DNA from: JAJCZZ01 sp964569085
GTDB lineage: Bacteria; Gemmatimonadota; Gemmatimonadetes; Longimicrobiales; Gaopeijiaceae
Length of the DNA stretch: 64,000 nucleotides
Direction of reading: 5' to 3'
Assembly (NCBI GenBank): GCA_964569085.1
Contig: CAZMTA010000014.1
Coordinates: 27,873 to 91,872 of the forward strand
Positions 16,520-25,115 of this stretch are shown here, in pieces (the first letter of the stretch is position 1; the number at the start of each line of letters is the position of its first letter). Both the position numbers and the translations under genes were made by a program. The notes beneath the pieces were generated by a model. The model was not told the DNA's origin, did no database searches, and saw nothing but the letters and a program-made list of their open reading frames with translations.

Positions 16520-17448
16520 GCCCCCCTTCCCCACCCCCCGAGCCACCGCCCGGTCCGACGGAGCTCCTCGCCCCGGAGGAAGGCCGGGTAGCAGCCGAGC
16601 ATCACGAAGGGGAAGATCCCGATGCTCATGGTGAGCAGGATCCCCAGGTGGAGCGTGACGCCGAAGAGGAGCGCGGGAAGCCGGGTGCGGCGAAGCGACA
16701 TGAGCGCCGGGAAGAGGAGCTCCCACCAGGCCACGGCGAGGGTCACCGCGGCGTAGGGAAGGCGGAGCCAGGGGGCGTCCGGGGCGCCGAAGCGGGTGAA
16801 GGCCGCGTTGTCGAGCGCCAGGTGCAAGGCCGAGCCGTCCCACCACGGCGGTCCCAGGACCTTCCAGAATCCCGAGACGAAGTAGACGACCGCGATCTGG
16901 ACCTGGAGGAGCCGGAGCGGCCAGGCGGGCATCCCCACCGGGGCGGGCCCGGGCTCGGCGCCGTCCGCGCGGCGCCGGTCCAGGGTGAGGAGGCGTCGGG
17001 CCGGCGGGAGCGCGGAGTAGCCCAGGGCCAGGTAGAAGGAGGCCAGGCGGAGGACCTCGTCCCCTCCGTTCAGGAAGGTCGGGTTCCGGAAGAGGAACCA
17101 CACCACCAGGAGCCAGTTCGCCCACGCCGCAGCCGCGGTCCGCCACCCCACGAGGAGCGCCACCAGGGCCAGGCCCCACACCAGGAAGAGGCCCCACACC
17201 GCCGCCACGCCCCCCAGCGCGTCGGGCATCAGCAGCCGGGGGACGAGCTCGCTGGACCAGGCCCGGGCGGCGCCGATGGGAAACTCGCCGGCGTCGGAGT
17301 AGAAGTAGCGCAGCAGGGGCAGCGTGCCGGCCCAGAGCACCAGGCCCGCCAGCGCGATCCCCACCCGGGCCACGGCGAAGGGAAGGGCGTCCACCTCCCG
17401 GAACCAGAAGCGGTCCCAGCCCCGGGGGACCGCCCGGGCCCCCCTCAC
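16462..17448 (-). CDS. HTTM-domain integral membrane protein (vitamin K-carboxylase-like)
   Basis: 328 residues with about seven to eight spans. The HTTM signature includes a conserved interfacial start (RFWFREVDALPFAVARVGIAL), RNPTFLNGGDEVLRLASFYL, and QVQIAVVYFVSGFWKVLGPPWWDGSAL, then FGVTLHLGILLTMSIGIFPF. HTTM is the membrane domain of gamma-glutamyl carboxylases; most bacterial members lack proven activity. GTG at 17448 overlaps the stop of the partner gene (GTGA). The tail is Ser/Ala-rich and runs into the end of the HprK gene on the other strand. Confidence 0.85.
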   Translation of the reverse strand: MRGARAVPRGWDRFWFREVDALPFAVARVGIALAGLVLWAGTLPLLRYFYSDAGEFPIGAARAWSSELVPRLLMPDALGGVAAVWGLFLVWGLALVALLVGWRTAAAAWANWLLVVWFLFRNPTFLNGGDEVLRLASFYLALGYSALPPARRLLTLDRRRADGAEPGPAPVGMPAWPLRLLQVQIAVVYFVSGFWKVLGPPWWDGSALHLALDNAAFTRFGAPDAPWLRLPYAAVTLAVAWWELLFPALMSLRRTRLPALLFGVTLHLGILLTMSIGIFPFVMLGCYPAFLRGEELRRTGRWLGGWGRGAQPRARSSSSAAAAAGVSQ

Positions 17449-18245
17449 GTCCCGCCCTCCGGTCCGTCGCGGGGGGGCCGCCGGGGCTCCGCCTCCGCTC
17501 CGCCCTCGCCGGCTGGCCCCGCCTCACCGGGCAGCACCCGGGGCCAGCCTTCCACGGGAACCGGGGCGGGCAGGCGATACGGCCTCCAGGCCCAGGCGTC
17601 CCCCACCGGGCCGTCCGTCGGGCCCAGGTCGGCCACGTCGGCGCACCGGTACCCGCCCAGGCGCTGACGGTAGGGCTCCGGGGCCCCCTCCTCCCACGGC
17701 GCCACCGTGGCCTCCCACACCGCCTCCAGCGCGACGCCCTCCGGGCCCTCTCCCCCGGCGGTGCGGAGGCTCCGGCACAGGGCGCGGGCGAAGTAGGGGC
17801 GGTACTGGGCGCCGAATCCGTCGTACCCGAGGTTGAAGAGGATCCGGTACGTGCGGTGGTGGAGCACGTGGGGGTACGGCGCCTCGGGCGCCCCCCGCAC
17901 GATCACGGTGTCGGCGTACCATCCCCCGTGGGCGTCCGGGAAGTACGGCACCGCCCGTATGGAGCTGGCCCAGTTGGCCGGCCAGGGCGCGAAGAGGGTC
18001 CAGTGCTGCCGGGTGGCGGTGAGGTCGAGCCAGGCCCCGGCCACCGGCGCCGCCCGGGGGAGGACGCCGGGGAAGAGGAGCCCGGCGCCGGGCTGGAGCC
18101 AGGCCGGGAGCGCCTCGACCCCGGCCCGGCTGGTCGGGGCGAGGTACCAGCAGACCGAGCCCCAGTGGAGGAGGAGGAGCAGCGAGAGCAGGAGGCGGGT
18201 CCGGCGCCCGGGCAGGGGGCCGCCCGGATCCTCCGGGCCCCTCAT
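17445..18245 (-). CDS. HTTM-associated membrane-anchored protein
   Basis: 266 residues. One N-terminal span (about residues 17-35, LLLSLLLLLHWGSVCWYLAP) is followed by an extracytoplasmic region with aromatic-rich patches (TRQHWTLFAPWPANWASSIR, WYADTVIVRG, FGAQYRPYFARALC) and a Pro/Gly-rich tail. The phrase WTLFAPWP is typical of proteins encoded next to HTTM genes, which may form a two-part membrane complex. No catalytic motif is seen. It shares a GTGA with the HTTM gene and starts seven bases after the Tat-peptide gene. Confidence 0.7.
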   Translation of the reverse strand: MRGPEDPGGPLPGRRTRLLLSLLLLLHWGSVCWYLAPTSRAGVEALPAWLQPGAGLLFPGVLPRAAPVAGAWLDLTATRQHWTLFAPWPANWASSIRAVPYFPDAHGGWYADTVIVRGAPEAPYPHVLHHRTYRILFNLGYDGFGAQYRPYFARALCRSLRTAGGEGPEGVALEAVWEATVAPWEEGAPEPYRQRLGGYRCADVADLGPTDGPVGDAWAWRPYRLPAPVPVEGWPRVLPGEAGPAGEGGAEAEPRRPPRDGPEGGT

Positions 18246-18252
18246 GCGGCGC

Positions 18253-18576
18253 TCACCGCCCGGTCTGGGTCGGGGGAGGCCGGGACCAGGGGGCCTCCTG
18301 CGCCGGCGAGCTCCACGGCTCCTGGACGCTCTGCTGCGTGCTCTGGAGCTCGATGGTCTGGATGGTCTGGGCCGACGTGGGGGAGAGGCCCGTCACGGGC
18401 CCCGTGGTCGCGCCCGGCTTCCCGCCGCCGCCGCCGCCGCCACCGCCACCGCCCGGCCCGCCCTGGGCCCGGAGCTCGCCCACCGACACGGTGAGCACGG
18501 CCGGCGGCACGAAGGCGGCCGTCCGGGCGAGCTTCAGGAGGAAGGCTCGGCGGGTCTCGTCGGTGGCGCGGGGCAT
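18253..18576 (-). CDS. Short Tat-signal, glycine-rich secreted peptide
   Basis: 107 residues. A Tat-like signal starts at residue 9 (RRAFLLKLARTAAFVPPAVLT) and ends around VGELRAQ. The mature part has a run of 11 Gly and a Thr/Gln/Ser-rich tail (TIQTIELQSTQQSVQEPWSS). Short RRxFL...P-VLT peptides of this type are seen beside PqqD/HprK pairs in other bacteria as far as I recall, which makes it a candidate substrate for the neighbouring pair; this is inference. ATG at 18576 follows a TACCTT box by six bases, so the message may be leaderless. Confidence 0.65.
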   Translation of the reverse strand: MPRATDETRRAFLLKLARTAAFVPPAVLTVSVGELRAQGGPGGGGGGGGGGGKPGATTGPVTGLSPTSAQTIQTIELQSTQQSVQEPWSSPAQEAPWSRPPPTQTGR

Positions 18577-18582
18577 GGCTCC

Positions 18583-18588
18583 AAGGTA
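18583..18588 (-). promoter_or_regulatory. -10-like TACCTT just upstream of the Tat-peptide gene
   Basis: Read on the minus strand, TACCTT ends six bases before the ATG at 18576. It directly abuts the stop codon of the QueD gene, so the Tat peptide may be transcribed separately from queD. Confidence 0.4.
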
Positions 18589-18999
18589 TCAGGCCGGGTA
18601 GGCGCTTCCCAGGTCGGGGCCCTCGAAGATCCGCACCTGGTCCAGGCGGGCGGGCTCCGGCACCCGGGATTCCAGCGACTCGAAGAGCCAACGGGCCAGG
18701 TTCTCCGTGCTCGGCTGCATCTCGCCGGTGGAGACCTCGGGGACCAGCGCGTTCAGGTCGCCGCCGTCCCATCCCTCGGTGAGCTCGGCCAGGGCGTCGT
18801 CCAGCGCCATGAGGTCCGTGAGCCACCCGGTGTCCGGGTCCACCGGACCCACGACCTGCACCTCCAGCGTCCAGCGGTGGATGTGGGCCTCCACCTGGTC
18901 CCCGAAACGGGCCCGGTCCCCCGGCTCGGGTCCACCCGGCGCCCCGTAGCGGTGCGCGGCCGTGAAGCGCATGCGGCGGATGAGTCTCGCGTGCTCCAA
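18589..18999 (-). CDS. queD: 6-carboxytetrahydropterin synthase-like protein (QueD/PTPS family)
   Basis: 136 residues. The family pattern is present: RFTAAHRYG with the first zinc His, VEAHIHRWTLEVQVVG with the HxH zinc ligands, then MALDDALAEL, LNALVPEVSTGEMQPSTENLARWLFE and a final RIFEGPDLGSAYP. QueD makes 6-carboxytetrahydropterin from dihydroneopterin triphosphate for queuosine and 7-deazaguanine synthesis. The TTG at 18999 is preferred because it supplies the expected first beta strand and has AAGGGG just upstream; the ATG at 18972 would truncate it. The catalytic Cys of classical QueD is not evident after RFTAAHR, so the exact reaction may differ. Confidence 0.75.
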   Translation of the reverse strand: MEHARLIRRMRFTAAHRYGAPGGPEPGDRARFGDQVEAHIHRWTLEVQVVGPVDPDTGWLTDLMALDDALAELTEGWDGGDLNALVPEVSTGEMQPSTENLARWLFESLESRVPEPARLDQVRIFEGPDLGSAYPA

Positions 19000-19154
19000 C
19001 CGTCCCCCTTCAGTCGTGGTGATCCCCCCGCTAGAGTAGTGCTTCGGGGAACCCCGTGTCATGGGCCCGTGCAAAGGCGCGGCTCCCTGGCCGGGGTCCC
19101 GGACCCTCCCGACGCCGCCCTCTTCCCCGCCGGCTTCGACCCGGAGCACCCCCC

Positions 19155-21290
19155 ATGACGAAGACGTTGGACTCCCTCTTCCGCCCACGCTCCATCGCCG
19201 TCGTGGGCGCCAGCCGTCGCCGCGACACCATCGGCTGGCAGATCGTGGACAACCTGCTGCGCCACGGGTATTCCGGGGTCCTGTACCCGGTGAACCCGGG
19301 CGCCACGTCGGTCCACTCGATCCCGGCCTTCCCCTCCGTGGAAGCCATTCCCGGAGAGGTGGAGCTCGCGGTCGTCGTGGTGCCCAAGGAGCGGGTGGCC
19401 GACGTGGTCGAGGAGTGCGGCCGGAAGGGGGTGAAGGGCCTGGTGGTCATCTCCGCCGGCTTCAAGGAGGTGGGCGGGGAGGGCGTGGCCCGGGAAGCGG
19501 CGCTCCAGGAGCGGGCCCGGGAGCTGGGCATGCGCCTGGTGGGCCCCAACTGCATGGGCCTCCTCAACACCGAGGAGGGGTGGTCCATGAACGCCACCTT
19601 CGCCCCCACCATGCCGCCTCCGGGCCCCATGTGCTTCATGAGCCAGTCCGGGGCCATGGGGGTGACCATCCTGGACTACGCCGCCGAGTTCGGGATCGGG
19701 ATCCACCACTTCGTCTCGGTGGGGAACAAGGCCGACGTGAGCGGCAACGACCTCATCGAGTACTGGGAGCACGACGACGGCGCCCGGGTCCTCCTGATGT
19801 ACCTGGAGAACTTCGGCAACCCCCGGCGCTTCATCCCCCTGGCCCGACGCATCACCCGCAAGAAGCCCATGGTGGTGGTGAAGTCGGGTCGGACCGGGGC
19901 CGGCGCCCGGGCCGCCGCGTCCCACACCGGGGCCCTGGCCGGCGCCGACGTGGCCATCGACGCCCTGCTTGCCCAGTGCGGGGTCCTCCGGGCCGAGTCG
20001 GTGCAGGAGCTCTTCGACATCGCCATGGCCCTGGAGGAGCAGCCCATCCCCCGGGGGAACCGGGTGGCCATCGTCACCAACGCCGGTGGCCCCGGCATCA
20101 TGATCGCCGACGCCTGCGAGTCCGAAGGGCTCGAGGTGGTGGAGCTCACCGACGAGACCCAGGCCCACCTGGCGGACATCTTCCCGGCCGAGGCCTCGGT
20201 GCGGAACCCGGTGGACATGATCGCCTCGGCGACCTCCGAGTCGTACCGCCTGGCCCTGGAGGCCGTCCTGGCCGACGAGCGGGTGGACGCGGCCATCGCG
20301 GCTTTCGTGCCGCCCCTGGGGGTGCGCCAGGTGGACGTGGCGGGCGCCATCGTGCAGGCGCGGGGCGCCGCCGAGGACAAGCCGATCCTGGCGGTGCTCA
20401 TGGGGCGCCAGGGCCTCCCCGAGGGGCGGGCCGAGCTCCACGAGGCCGGCATCCCCGCCTACACCTTCCCGGAGTCGGCGGCGGGCGCGCTGGCCGCCAT
20501 GGCCCGCTACCGCCGCTGGCTCGAGCGCCCGGTGGAGGCTCCGGCGGAGTTCGACGTGGATCGGGAGCGGGCCGCCCGCCTCCTCCGGGAGGCCCGGGCC
20601 GAAGGCCGCGACCGCCTCAAGGAGCACGAGGCGCTGAGCCTGCTGGAGGCCTACGGGATCCCGGTCGTGGGACACCGCCTGGCCCGCACCCGCGAGGAGG
20701 TCCTGGAGGCCGCCGAGGCGTGCGGCTACCCGGTGGTGCTGAAGGCCGTGGCCCCCGGCGTGGTCCACAAGACCGACGTGGGCGGCGTGCGCGTCGACCT
20801 CCGCACGCCCGAAGAGGTGGAGGAGGCGTACCGGGAGATCCACGAGGCGCTGGCCGAGGCGGACCTCGAGGCCGAAGGGATCCTGGTGGAGGCCTTCGCC
20901 TCGGGCGGTCGAGAGATCATCATCGGGATGAGCACCGACCCCCAGTTCGGCCCCGTCCTCATGTTCGGGCTCGGGGGCATCTACGTGGAAGCCATCGGCG
21001 ACGTGGCCTTCCGTCTGGCGCCGGTGTCCGAGATCGACGCCCGGGAGATGGTGGGCTCCATCCGGAGCAGCCGCCTCCTGGAGGGGATCCGCGGCGAGGA
21101 GGGCGTGGACCGCGAGGCCCTCGTCGAGGTGATCCAGCGCGTCAGCCAGCTCGTCGCGGACCATCCGGAGGTCGCCGAGCTCGACATCAACCCCCTCCTG
21201 GCCTTCCCCGACGGGGCCCTGGCGGTGGACGGCCGCGTCTCGCTCCAGGCCCCGGGGACGGCCGACGCGCGGGCCGCCGGAGGCCCGTGA
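19155..21290 (+). CDS. ADP-forming acyl-CoA (acetyl-CoA) synthetase, fused alpha/beta
   Basis: 711 residues. It starts with a CoA-binding Rossmann domain (LFRPRSIAVVGASRRRDTIGWQ trimmed here to its opening RPRSIAVVGAS), followed by two succinyl-CoA-ligase-like domains with GPNCMGLLNT and the phospho-His segment SHTGALAGAD. A C-terminal ATP-grasp domain contains GYPVVLKAVAPGVVHKTDVG and FGLGGIYVEAIGDVAFRLAP. These enzymes interconvert acyl-CoA + ADP + Pi with acid + CoA + ATP. The order alpha-beta in one chain is common in bacteria. No GNAT domain is attached. ATG at 19155 gives the expected N-terminus. Confidence 0.9.
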   Translation: MTKTLDSLFRPRSIAVVGASRRRDTIGWQIVDNLLRHGYSGVLYPVNPGATSVHSIPAFPSVEAIPGEVELAVVVVPKERVADVVEECGRKGVKGLVVISAGFKEVGGEGVAREAALQERARELGMRLVGPNCMGLLNTEEGWSMNATFAPTMPPPGPMCFMSQSGAMGVTILDYAAEFGIGIHHFVSVGNKADVSGNDLIEYWEHDDGARVLLMYLENFGNPRRFIPLARRITRKKPMVVVKSGRTGAGARAAASHTGALAGADVAIDALLAQCGVLRAESVQELFDIAMALEEQPIPRGNRVAIVTNAGGPGIMIADACESEGLEVVELTDETQAHLADIFPAEASVRNPVDMIASATSESYRLALEAVLADERVDAAIAAFVPPLGVRQVDVAGAIVQARGAAEDKPILAVLMGRQGLPEGRAELHEAGIPAYTFPESAAGALAAMARYRRWLERPVEAPAEFDVDRERAARLLREARAEGRDRLKEHEALSLLEAYGIPVVGHRLARTREEVLEAAEACGYPVVLKAVAPGVVHKTDVGGVRVDLRTPEEVEEAYREIHEALAEADLEAEGILVEAFASGGREIIIGMSTDPQFGPVLMFGLGGIYVEAIGDVAFRLAPVSEIDAREMVGSIRSSRLLEGIRGEEGVDREALVEVIQRVSQLVADHPEVAELDINPLLAFPDGALAVDGRVSLQAPGTADARAAGGP

Positions 21291-21312
21291 AGCCCCGGGG
21301 AGTTGCAGGACC

Positions 21313-21332
21313 GGCCCGGAAGGGGCCTTTTT
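21313..21332 (+). terminator. Rho-independent terminator after the acyl-CoA synthetase gene
   Basis: GGCCC (21313-21317) pairs with GGGCC (21323-21327) and is followed by TTTTT (21328-21332). It lies 23 bases after the stop codon. Confidence 0.75.
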
Positions 21333-21399
21333 ACGGGTCGTGCCCTCCACGCCATCGGGCCTATCCCCTCCCCCCGCCCCCTTCCCGCCAAAGGGACCC

Positions 21400-21870
21400 A
21401 TGACCGACGGCCACGAATCCGAGCTGCAGGCCAAGCGCGAATACGCCCAGCTCCTGCGGCTGCACGAGCAGCTCCTGGCCGACCTCCAGCGGGTCCGGGA
21501 CGAGCTGGGCTCGGCGGGGACGCGCTCGCTCCTCAAGGAGATCCGGGCCCGGACGGGATCGGCGCCGGCCCTCTCCGAGGTGACCAGCGCCACCGAGGAG
21601 GCCATCCGGGCGCTGAAGCTCTCCGAGTCCCAGGTCCGGAAGGCCATCTTCAGCACCCACGACCACCTCGAGATCGAAGGCGTCCCGAACCTCCCGGCCC
21701 ACCTGGAGCGGTTCCTGGCGGAGCGGGCGAGCCTCCCCGGGTTCAGCTACGACGTCATCCAGGACGTGGAGCGGGGATGGGTGATCCGCTGGAAGGAGTA
21801 CACCGAGAAGGGCACGGTCCGCGGGTACGGGCAGATCGCGGAGCGACCGTACGCCTGGATCGAGGACTGA
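21400..21870 (+). CDS. Hypothetical cytoplasmic protein, coiled-coil plus small beta domain
   Basis: 156 residues. The N-terminal half is helical and charged (LQAKREYAQLLRLHEQLLAD...) and probably forms a coiled coil. The C-terminal part has aromatic strands (FSYDVIQDVERGWVIRWKEY, GYGQIAERPYAWIED). No signal peptide or membrane span is present. I do not recognise a family. It follows a T-tract terminator, so it has its own promoter, and it is convergent with the HNH gene, ten bases away. Confidence 0.65.
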   Translation: MTDGHESELQAKREYAQLLRLHEQLLADLQRVRDELGSAGTRSLLKEIRARTGSAPALSEVTSATEEAIRALKLSESQVRKAIFSTHDHLEIEGVPNLPAHLERFLAERASLPGFSYDVIQDVERGWVIRWKEYTEKGTVRGYGQIAERPYAWIED

Positions 21871-21879
21871 CCCCCGGGT

Positions 21880-22449
21880 CTACCCGACCGGCGTGAAGCG
21901 CCGACGCGAGACCGCGGCCAGGGTGTCCTCGCCGTAGAACATCCGGATGTACTTCTCCTGGGTCGGGGTCACCCGCCGCACCGCCCACACCAGGTGCACG
22001 TAGTTGGGCTCGCCCGGATCGGTGAGGAGCGCCATCCCGGCCTCCTCCGGCGTCCGGTTCCCCTTCCGGTTGTTACACGGGGAGCAGCTCGTCACCACGT
22101 TGTCCCACGTGTTGTCGCCCCCCCGGGACGTGGGCAGGATGTGGTCCCGGGTCAGGAACTGGCGGCCCCGCAGCTCGCTCCGGTGCCGCCCGCAGTACAT
22201 GCAGGCGTAGTCGTCCCGGGCGAAGAGGAAGGTGTTGGTCACCTGCCGCCGGAACCGACGGGGCACGTGCACGAAGCGCACGAGGCGGATGACGAGCGGA
22301 CGCGGCACGGCCGCCCGCTCCGAGCGGAAGCTCTCGTCGGAGTCCGCTTCCAGGAGCTCGGCCTTGCCGTCGAGCACGAGCCGCACGGCCCTTCGCTGGG
22401 TCACGAGGGTGAGCGGCTCGAACGATGCGTTCAGCGCCAGGCAACCCAC
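21880..22449 (-). CDS. HNH endonuclease family protein
   Basis: 189 residues. The HNH fold is intact: zinc pair CMYCG, central TRDHILPTSRGG (catalytic His), DNVVTSC, then CSPCNNRKGNRTPEEAG. The N-terminal half (CLALNASFEPLTLVTQRRAV) matches the stand-alone HNH proteins widespread in bacteria, whose role is not settled. GTG at 22449 is chosen because AGGAGA lies seven bases upstream and the family starts at about this point; an in-frame ATG pair at 22476 would add nine residues. Confidence 0.87.
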   Translation of the reverse strand: MGCLALNASFEPLTLVTQRRAVRLVLDGKAELLEADSDESFRSERAAVPRPLVIRLVRFVHVPRRFRRQVTNTFLFARDDYACMYCGRHRSELRGRQFLTRDHILPTSRGGDNTWDNVVTSCSPCNNRKGNRTPEEAGMALLTDPGEPNYVHLVWAVRRVTPTQEKYIRMFYGEDTLAAVSRRRFTPVG

Positions 22450-22493
22450 GGGGTCTCTCCTGATCCCAGGCATCATCACCGGTTCACGCCCCG

Positions 22494-22523
22494 AACATAT
22501 CCCGACAGCCGCCCCGCCGGCAA
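22494..22523 (-). promoter_or_regulatory. Housekeeping-type promoter for the HNH gene
   Basis: On the minus strand, TTGCCG (22523-22518) and TATGTT (22499-22494) are separated by 18 bases. A start near 22487 would give a leader of about 37 bases containing the AGGAGA ribosome binding site. Confidence 0.5.
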
Positions 22524-22610
22524 TCCTCGGCGCGGTCCGGCGCTCGGGAGGGGGGCTCGGAACCTGCGATGTCCGGCTGCGGCGCCCCCCGGGACGGAGG
22601 CCCCGGGACG

Positions 22611-25115
22611 CTACAGGAGGGCCACCGGATCCCGGTCCAGGGAGAGGCGCACGTCGCCGGCGGGGAGGTCGAACCGCCGCGCCAGCATCCCGCCGACCCC
22701 GCCCAGCGCCCCGGGGTCGTCGGAGCGGAGGAGGAAGTGCCAGCGCCAGCGTCCGTGGAGCCGCTCGATGGGCGCCGGGGCGGGCCCCACCAGCTCGACC
22801 TCCGGGGCGTCGGGCCCCCGGGCCCGCCTCGCCCGGGCCACCAGGGTCCGGGTCCAGCGGGCGGCCTCCTCGGCGGCCAGGGCGGCCAGCGCCTGGTCGG
22901 GGCTGCTCAGGACCACGTTGATCAGCCGCACCCACGGTGCGTAGCGGGGGTTGCGGCGCTCCTCCAGCTCCCGCTCGGCGAAGCCTTCGAAGTCGTGGGT
23001 CAGCGCCGCCTGGATGGCGTAGTGCTCGGGGAGCGAGGTCTGGATGAGCACCTCGCCGCCCAGCGTCCCCCGCCCCGCCCGCCCCGCCACCTGGCTCAGG
23101 AGCTGGAAGGTGCGCTCGCTGGCCCGGAAGTCGGGGAGGTGGATCCCCACGTCGGCGTTCACCACGCCCACCAGCGTCACCCGGGGGAAGTCGAGCCCCT
23201 TGGCGATCATCTGGGTCCCCAGGAGGATGTCCACCTCCCCCCGCCCCACCCGGTCCAGGATCCTCTGGTGGGACCACTTCCCGGAGGTGGTGTCCACGTC
23301 CATGCGGGCGATGCGCGCCCCGGGGAACGTCTCGGCGGTGACCCGCTCCACCTGCTCGGTGCCGAGCCCGCGGAAGGAGAGGTCGTCGGCCCCGCACCGG
23401 GGGCACCGGGAGGGCGCCGGGGCCTCGAAGCGGCAGTGGTGGCAGACGATGCGCTGCGTCGTCCGGTGGTACGTCAGGGAGATGGAGCAGTTCTCGCACT
23501 GCTCGACCTCGCCGCACTCGCGGCACTGGACGAAGGAGGAGTAGCCCCGGCGGTTCAGCAGGAGGATGACCTGCTCCTCCCGGGCCAGGCGGGCGTCCAC
23601 GGCGTCGACCAGCTCCGCCGAGAGCGCACGTCCCCCCCGGCCGCCCGAAGCGCCGCCCGCGGGCGCGCCCCCCTTCTCCGGCGGCCGGAGGTCGACGACC
23701 CGGACCTCCGGGAGCCGGGCGCCCCCGACCCGCTCCGGGAGGAGGAGCCGACGGAACTTGCCCTGGGCGGCGTTGTGCCAGCTCTCCAGCGAGGGCGTGG
23801 CGCTCCCCAGGACGCACACGGCGCCGGCGTTCCGGGCCCGCACCACGGCCAGGTCCCGGGCGTGGTAGCGGGGGGCCTCGGACTGCTTGTAGGAGGAGTC
23901 GTGCTCCTCGTCCACCACCACGACCCCCAGGTCCTCCAGGGGAGCGAAGAGCGCGGAGCGGGCGCCCACCGCGATGCGGCGCTCCCCGGCCCTCAGCTGG
24001 CGCCACGCGTCGTAGCGCTCCCCGTCGGACAGCCCGGAATGGAGCACCGCGACCTGGTCCCCGAAGTGGGCCCGGAACCGGGAGACGGTCTGGGGCGTGA
24101 GGGAGATCTCCGGGACCAGGACGACCGCCGTGCGCCCCCGGGCCAGCGCCTCGCGGAGCAGCTCCACGTACACCCGCGTCTTCCCCGACCCGGTGATGCC
24201 CTGGAGGAGGAACGGCGCCGGCCGCTCCTCGTCCAGCCCCCCACGGAGGGCGGCGAGGGCGGTCTCCTGGTCGTCGGTGAGGACGTGGTTCGGGGGCTCC
24301 CCGGCGGGCCGGTCGGCGAAGGGGTCGCGCACGACCTCCTCGTCCACGACCTCCACCAGCCCCTTCTCCTCCAGCCCCGTGACGACGCTCCGGCTGAAGC
24401 CCTCGGCTCCGGTGAGGTGGGCCAGCTCGGCGCCCCGGCCCGACGCCTCCAGGAGCTCGTACGCCTCCCGCTGCCGGTGGGCGCGCCCGAAGACCTCGTC
24501 CCGCTCGACCAGGTTCGGGAGCTCCCGGACGATGCGCACGACGCGCTGGGTCTTCACCGAGGGCTCCGCCGGGGGGACCGTCTCGTGGACCAGCAGACCC
24601 CGCTCCTTCAGGGAGCGGATCTCCGGCCAGATCGACCCCATGCCCAGCCGGCGCCGCAGCGTCTTGACCCGCTGGGGCGCGTCCCGACCCCGGAGCTCGG
24701 CCACCAGGCGGAGCTCCCGCGGGCGGAGGTCGTCGAGCCCGCCCCCGCCCCCGGCGGCCCCGGCCAGCGCCACGTAGTCCCGGGACACGTCGGAGAGCAC
24801 CGCCGGGAGGGCGGTCCGGATCACGATCCCGAGGGGGGCCAGGTAGTACTCCGCCATCCAGCGGCAGAGCTCCAGGAGGTCCGGGGGCACCGTGGGCTCG
24901 TCGTCCAGCACGTCCAGGACCGTCTTCAGGCCCCGGACCTCTCCTTCCCGGCCGGGCGCCACCACCCACCCGATGCGCTCGTCCCGGCCGAAGGAGACCA
25001 GCACCCGGGTTCCCGGGGCCGGGGGCGCGCCCTCCACCTCGTAGGTGAAGGTGCCGTGGATCGGGAGGGGGAGCGCGACCTCGACCCGTGCGCGGGCGGG
25101 GCCGTCTCCGCTCAA
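22611..25115 (-). CDS. priA: Primosomal replication restart helicase PriA
   Basis: 834 residues, full length. An N-terminal 3'-DNA-binding domain (VEVALPLPIHGTFTYEV) is followed by the helicase: Walker A GITGSGKTRVY, DEEH box VVVDEEHDSSYKQ, GSATPSLESW, and motif VI region QVAGRAGRG. Eight zinc Cys are present as four CxxC pairs (CREC, CENC, CHHC, CPRC). PriA reloads the replisome at stalled forks. The only plausible start is TTG at 25115, which overlaps the stop of the M24 peptidase in a TTGA. Confidence 0.93.
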   Translation of the reverse strand: MSGDGPARARVEVALPLPIHGTFTYEVEGAPPAPGTRVLVSFGRDERIGWVVAPGREGEVRGLKTVLDVLDDEPTVPPDLLELCRWMAEYYLAPLGIVIRTALPAVLSDVSRDYVALAGAAGGGGGLDDLRPRELRLVAELRGRDAPQRVKTLRRRLGMGSIWPEIRSLKERGLLVHETVPPAEPSVKTQRVVRIVRELPNLVERDEVFGRAHRQREAYELLEASGRGAELAHLTGAEGFSRSVVTGLEEKGLVEVVDEEVVRDPFADRPAGEPPNHVLTDDQETALAALRGGLDEERPAPFLLQGITGSGKTRVYVELLREALARGRTAVVLVPEISLTPQTVSRFRAHFGDQVAVLHSGLSDGERYDAWRQLRAGERRIAVGARSALFAPLEDLGVVVVDEEHDSSYKQSEAPRYHARDLAVVRARNAGAVCVLGSATPSLESWHNAAQGKFRRLLLPERVGGARLPEVRVVDLRPPEKGGAPAGGASGGRGGRALSAELVDAVDARLAREEQVILLLNRRGYSSFVQCRECGEVEQCENCSISLTYHRTTQRIVCHHCRFEAPAPSRCPRCGADDLSFRGLGTEQVERVTAETFPGARIARMDVDTTSGKWSHQRILDRVGRGEVDILLGTQMIAKGLDFPRVTLVGVVNADVGIHLPDFRASERTFQLLSQVAGRAGRGTLGGEVLIQTSLPEHYAIQAALTHDFEGFAERELEERRNPRYAPWVRLINVVLSSPDQALAALAAEEAARWTRTLVARARRARGPDAPEVELVGPAPAPIERLHGRWRWHFLLRSDDPGALGGVGGMLARRFDLPAGDVRLSLDRDPVALL

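Noticed and set aside
18589..19188. QueD starting at an upstream ATG near 19188
   Set aside because: This would add about 60 residues with no family match and overlap the divergent acyl-CoA synthetase leader and start.
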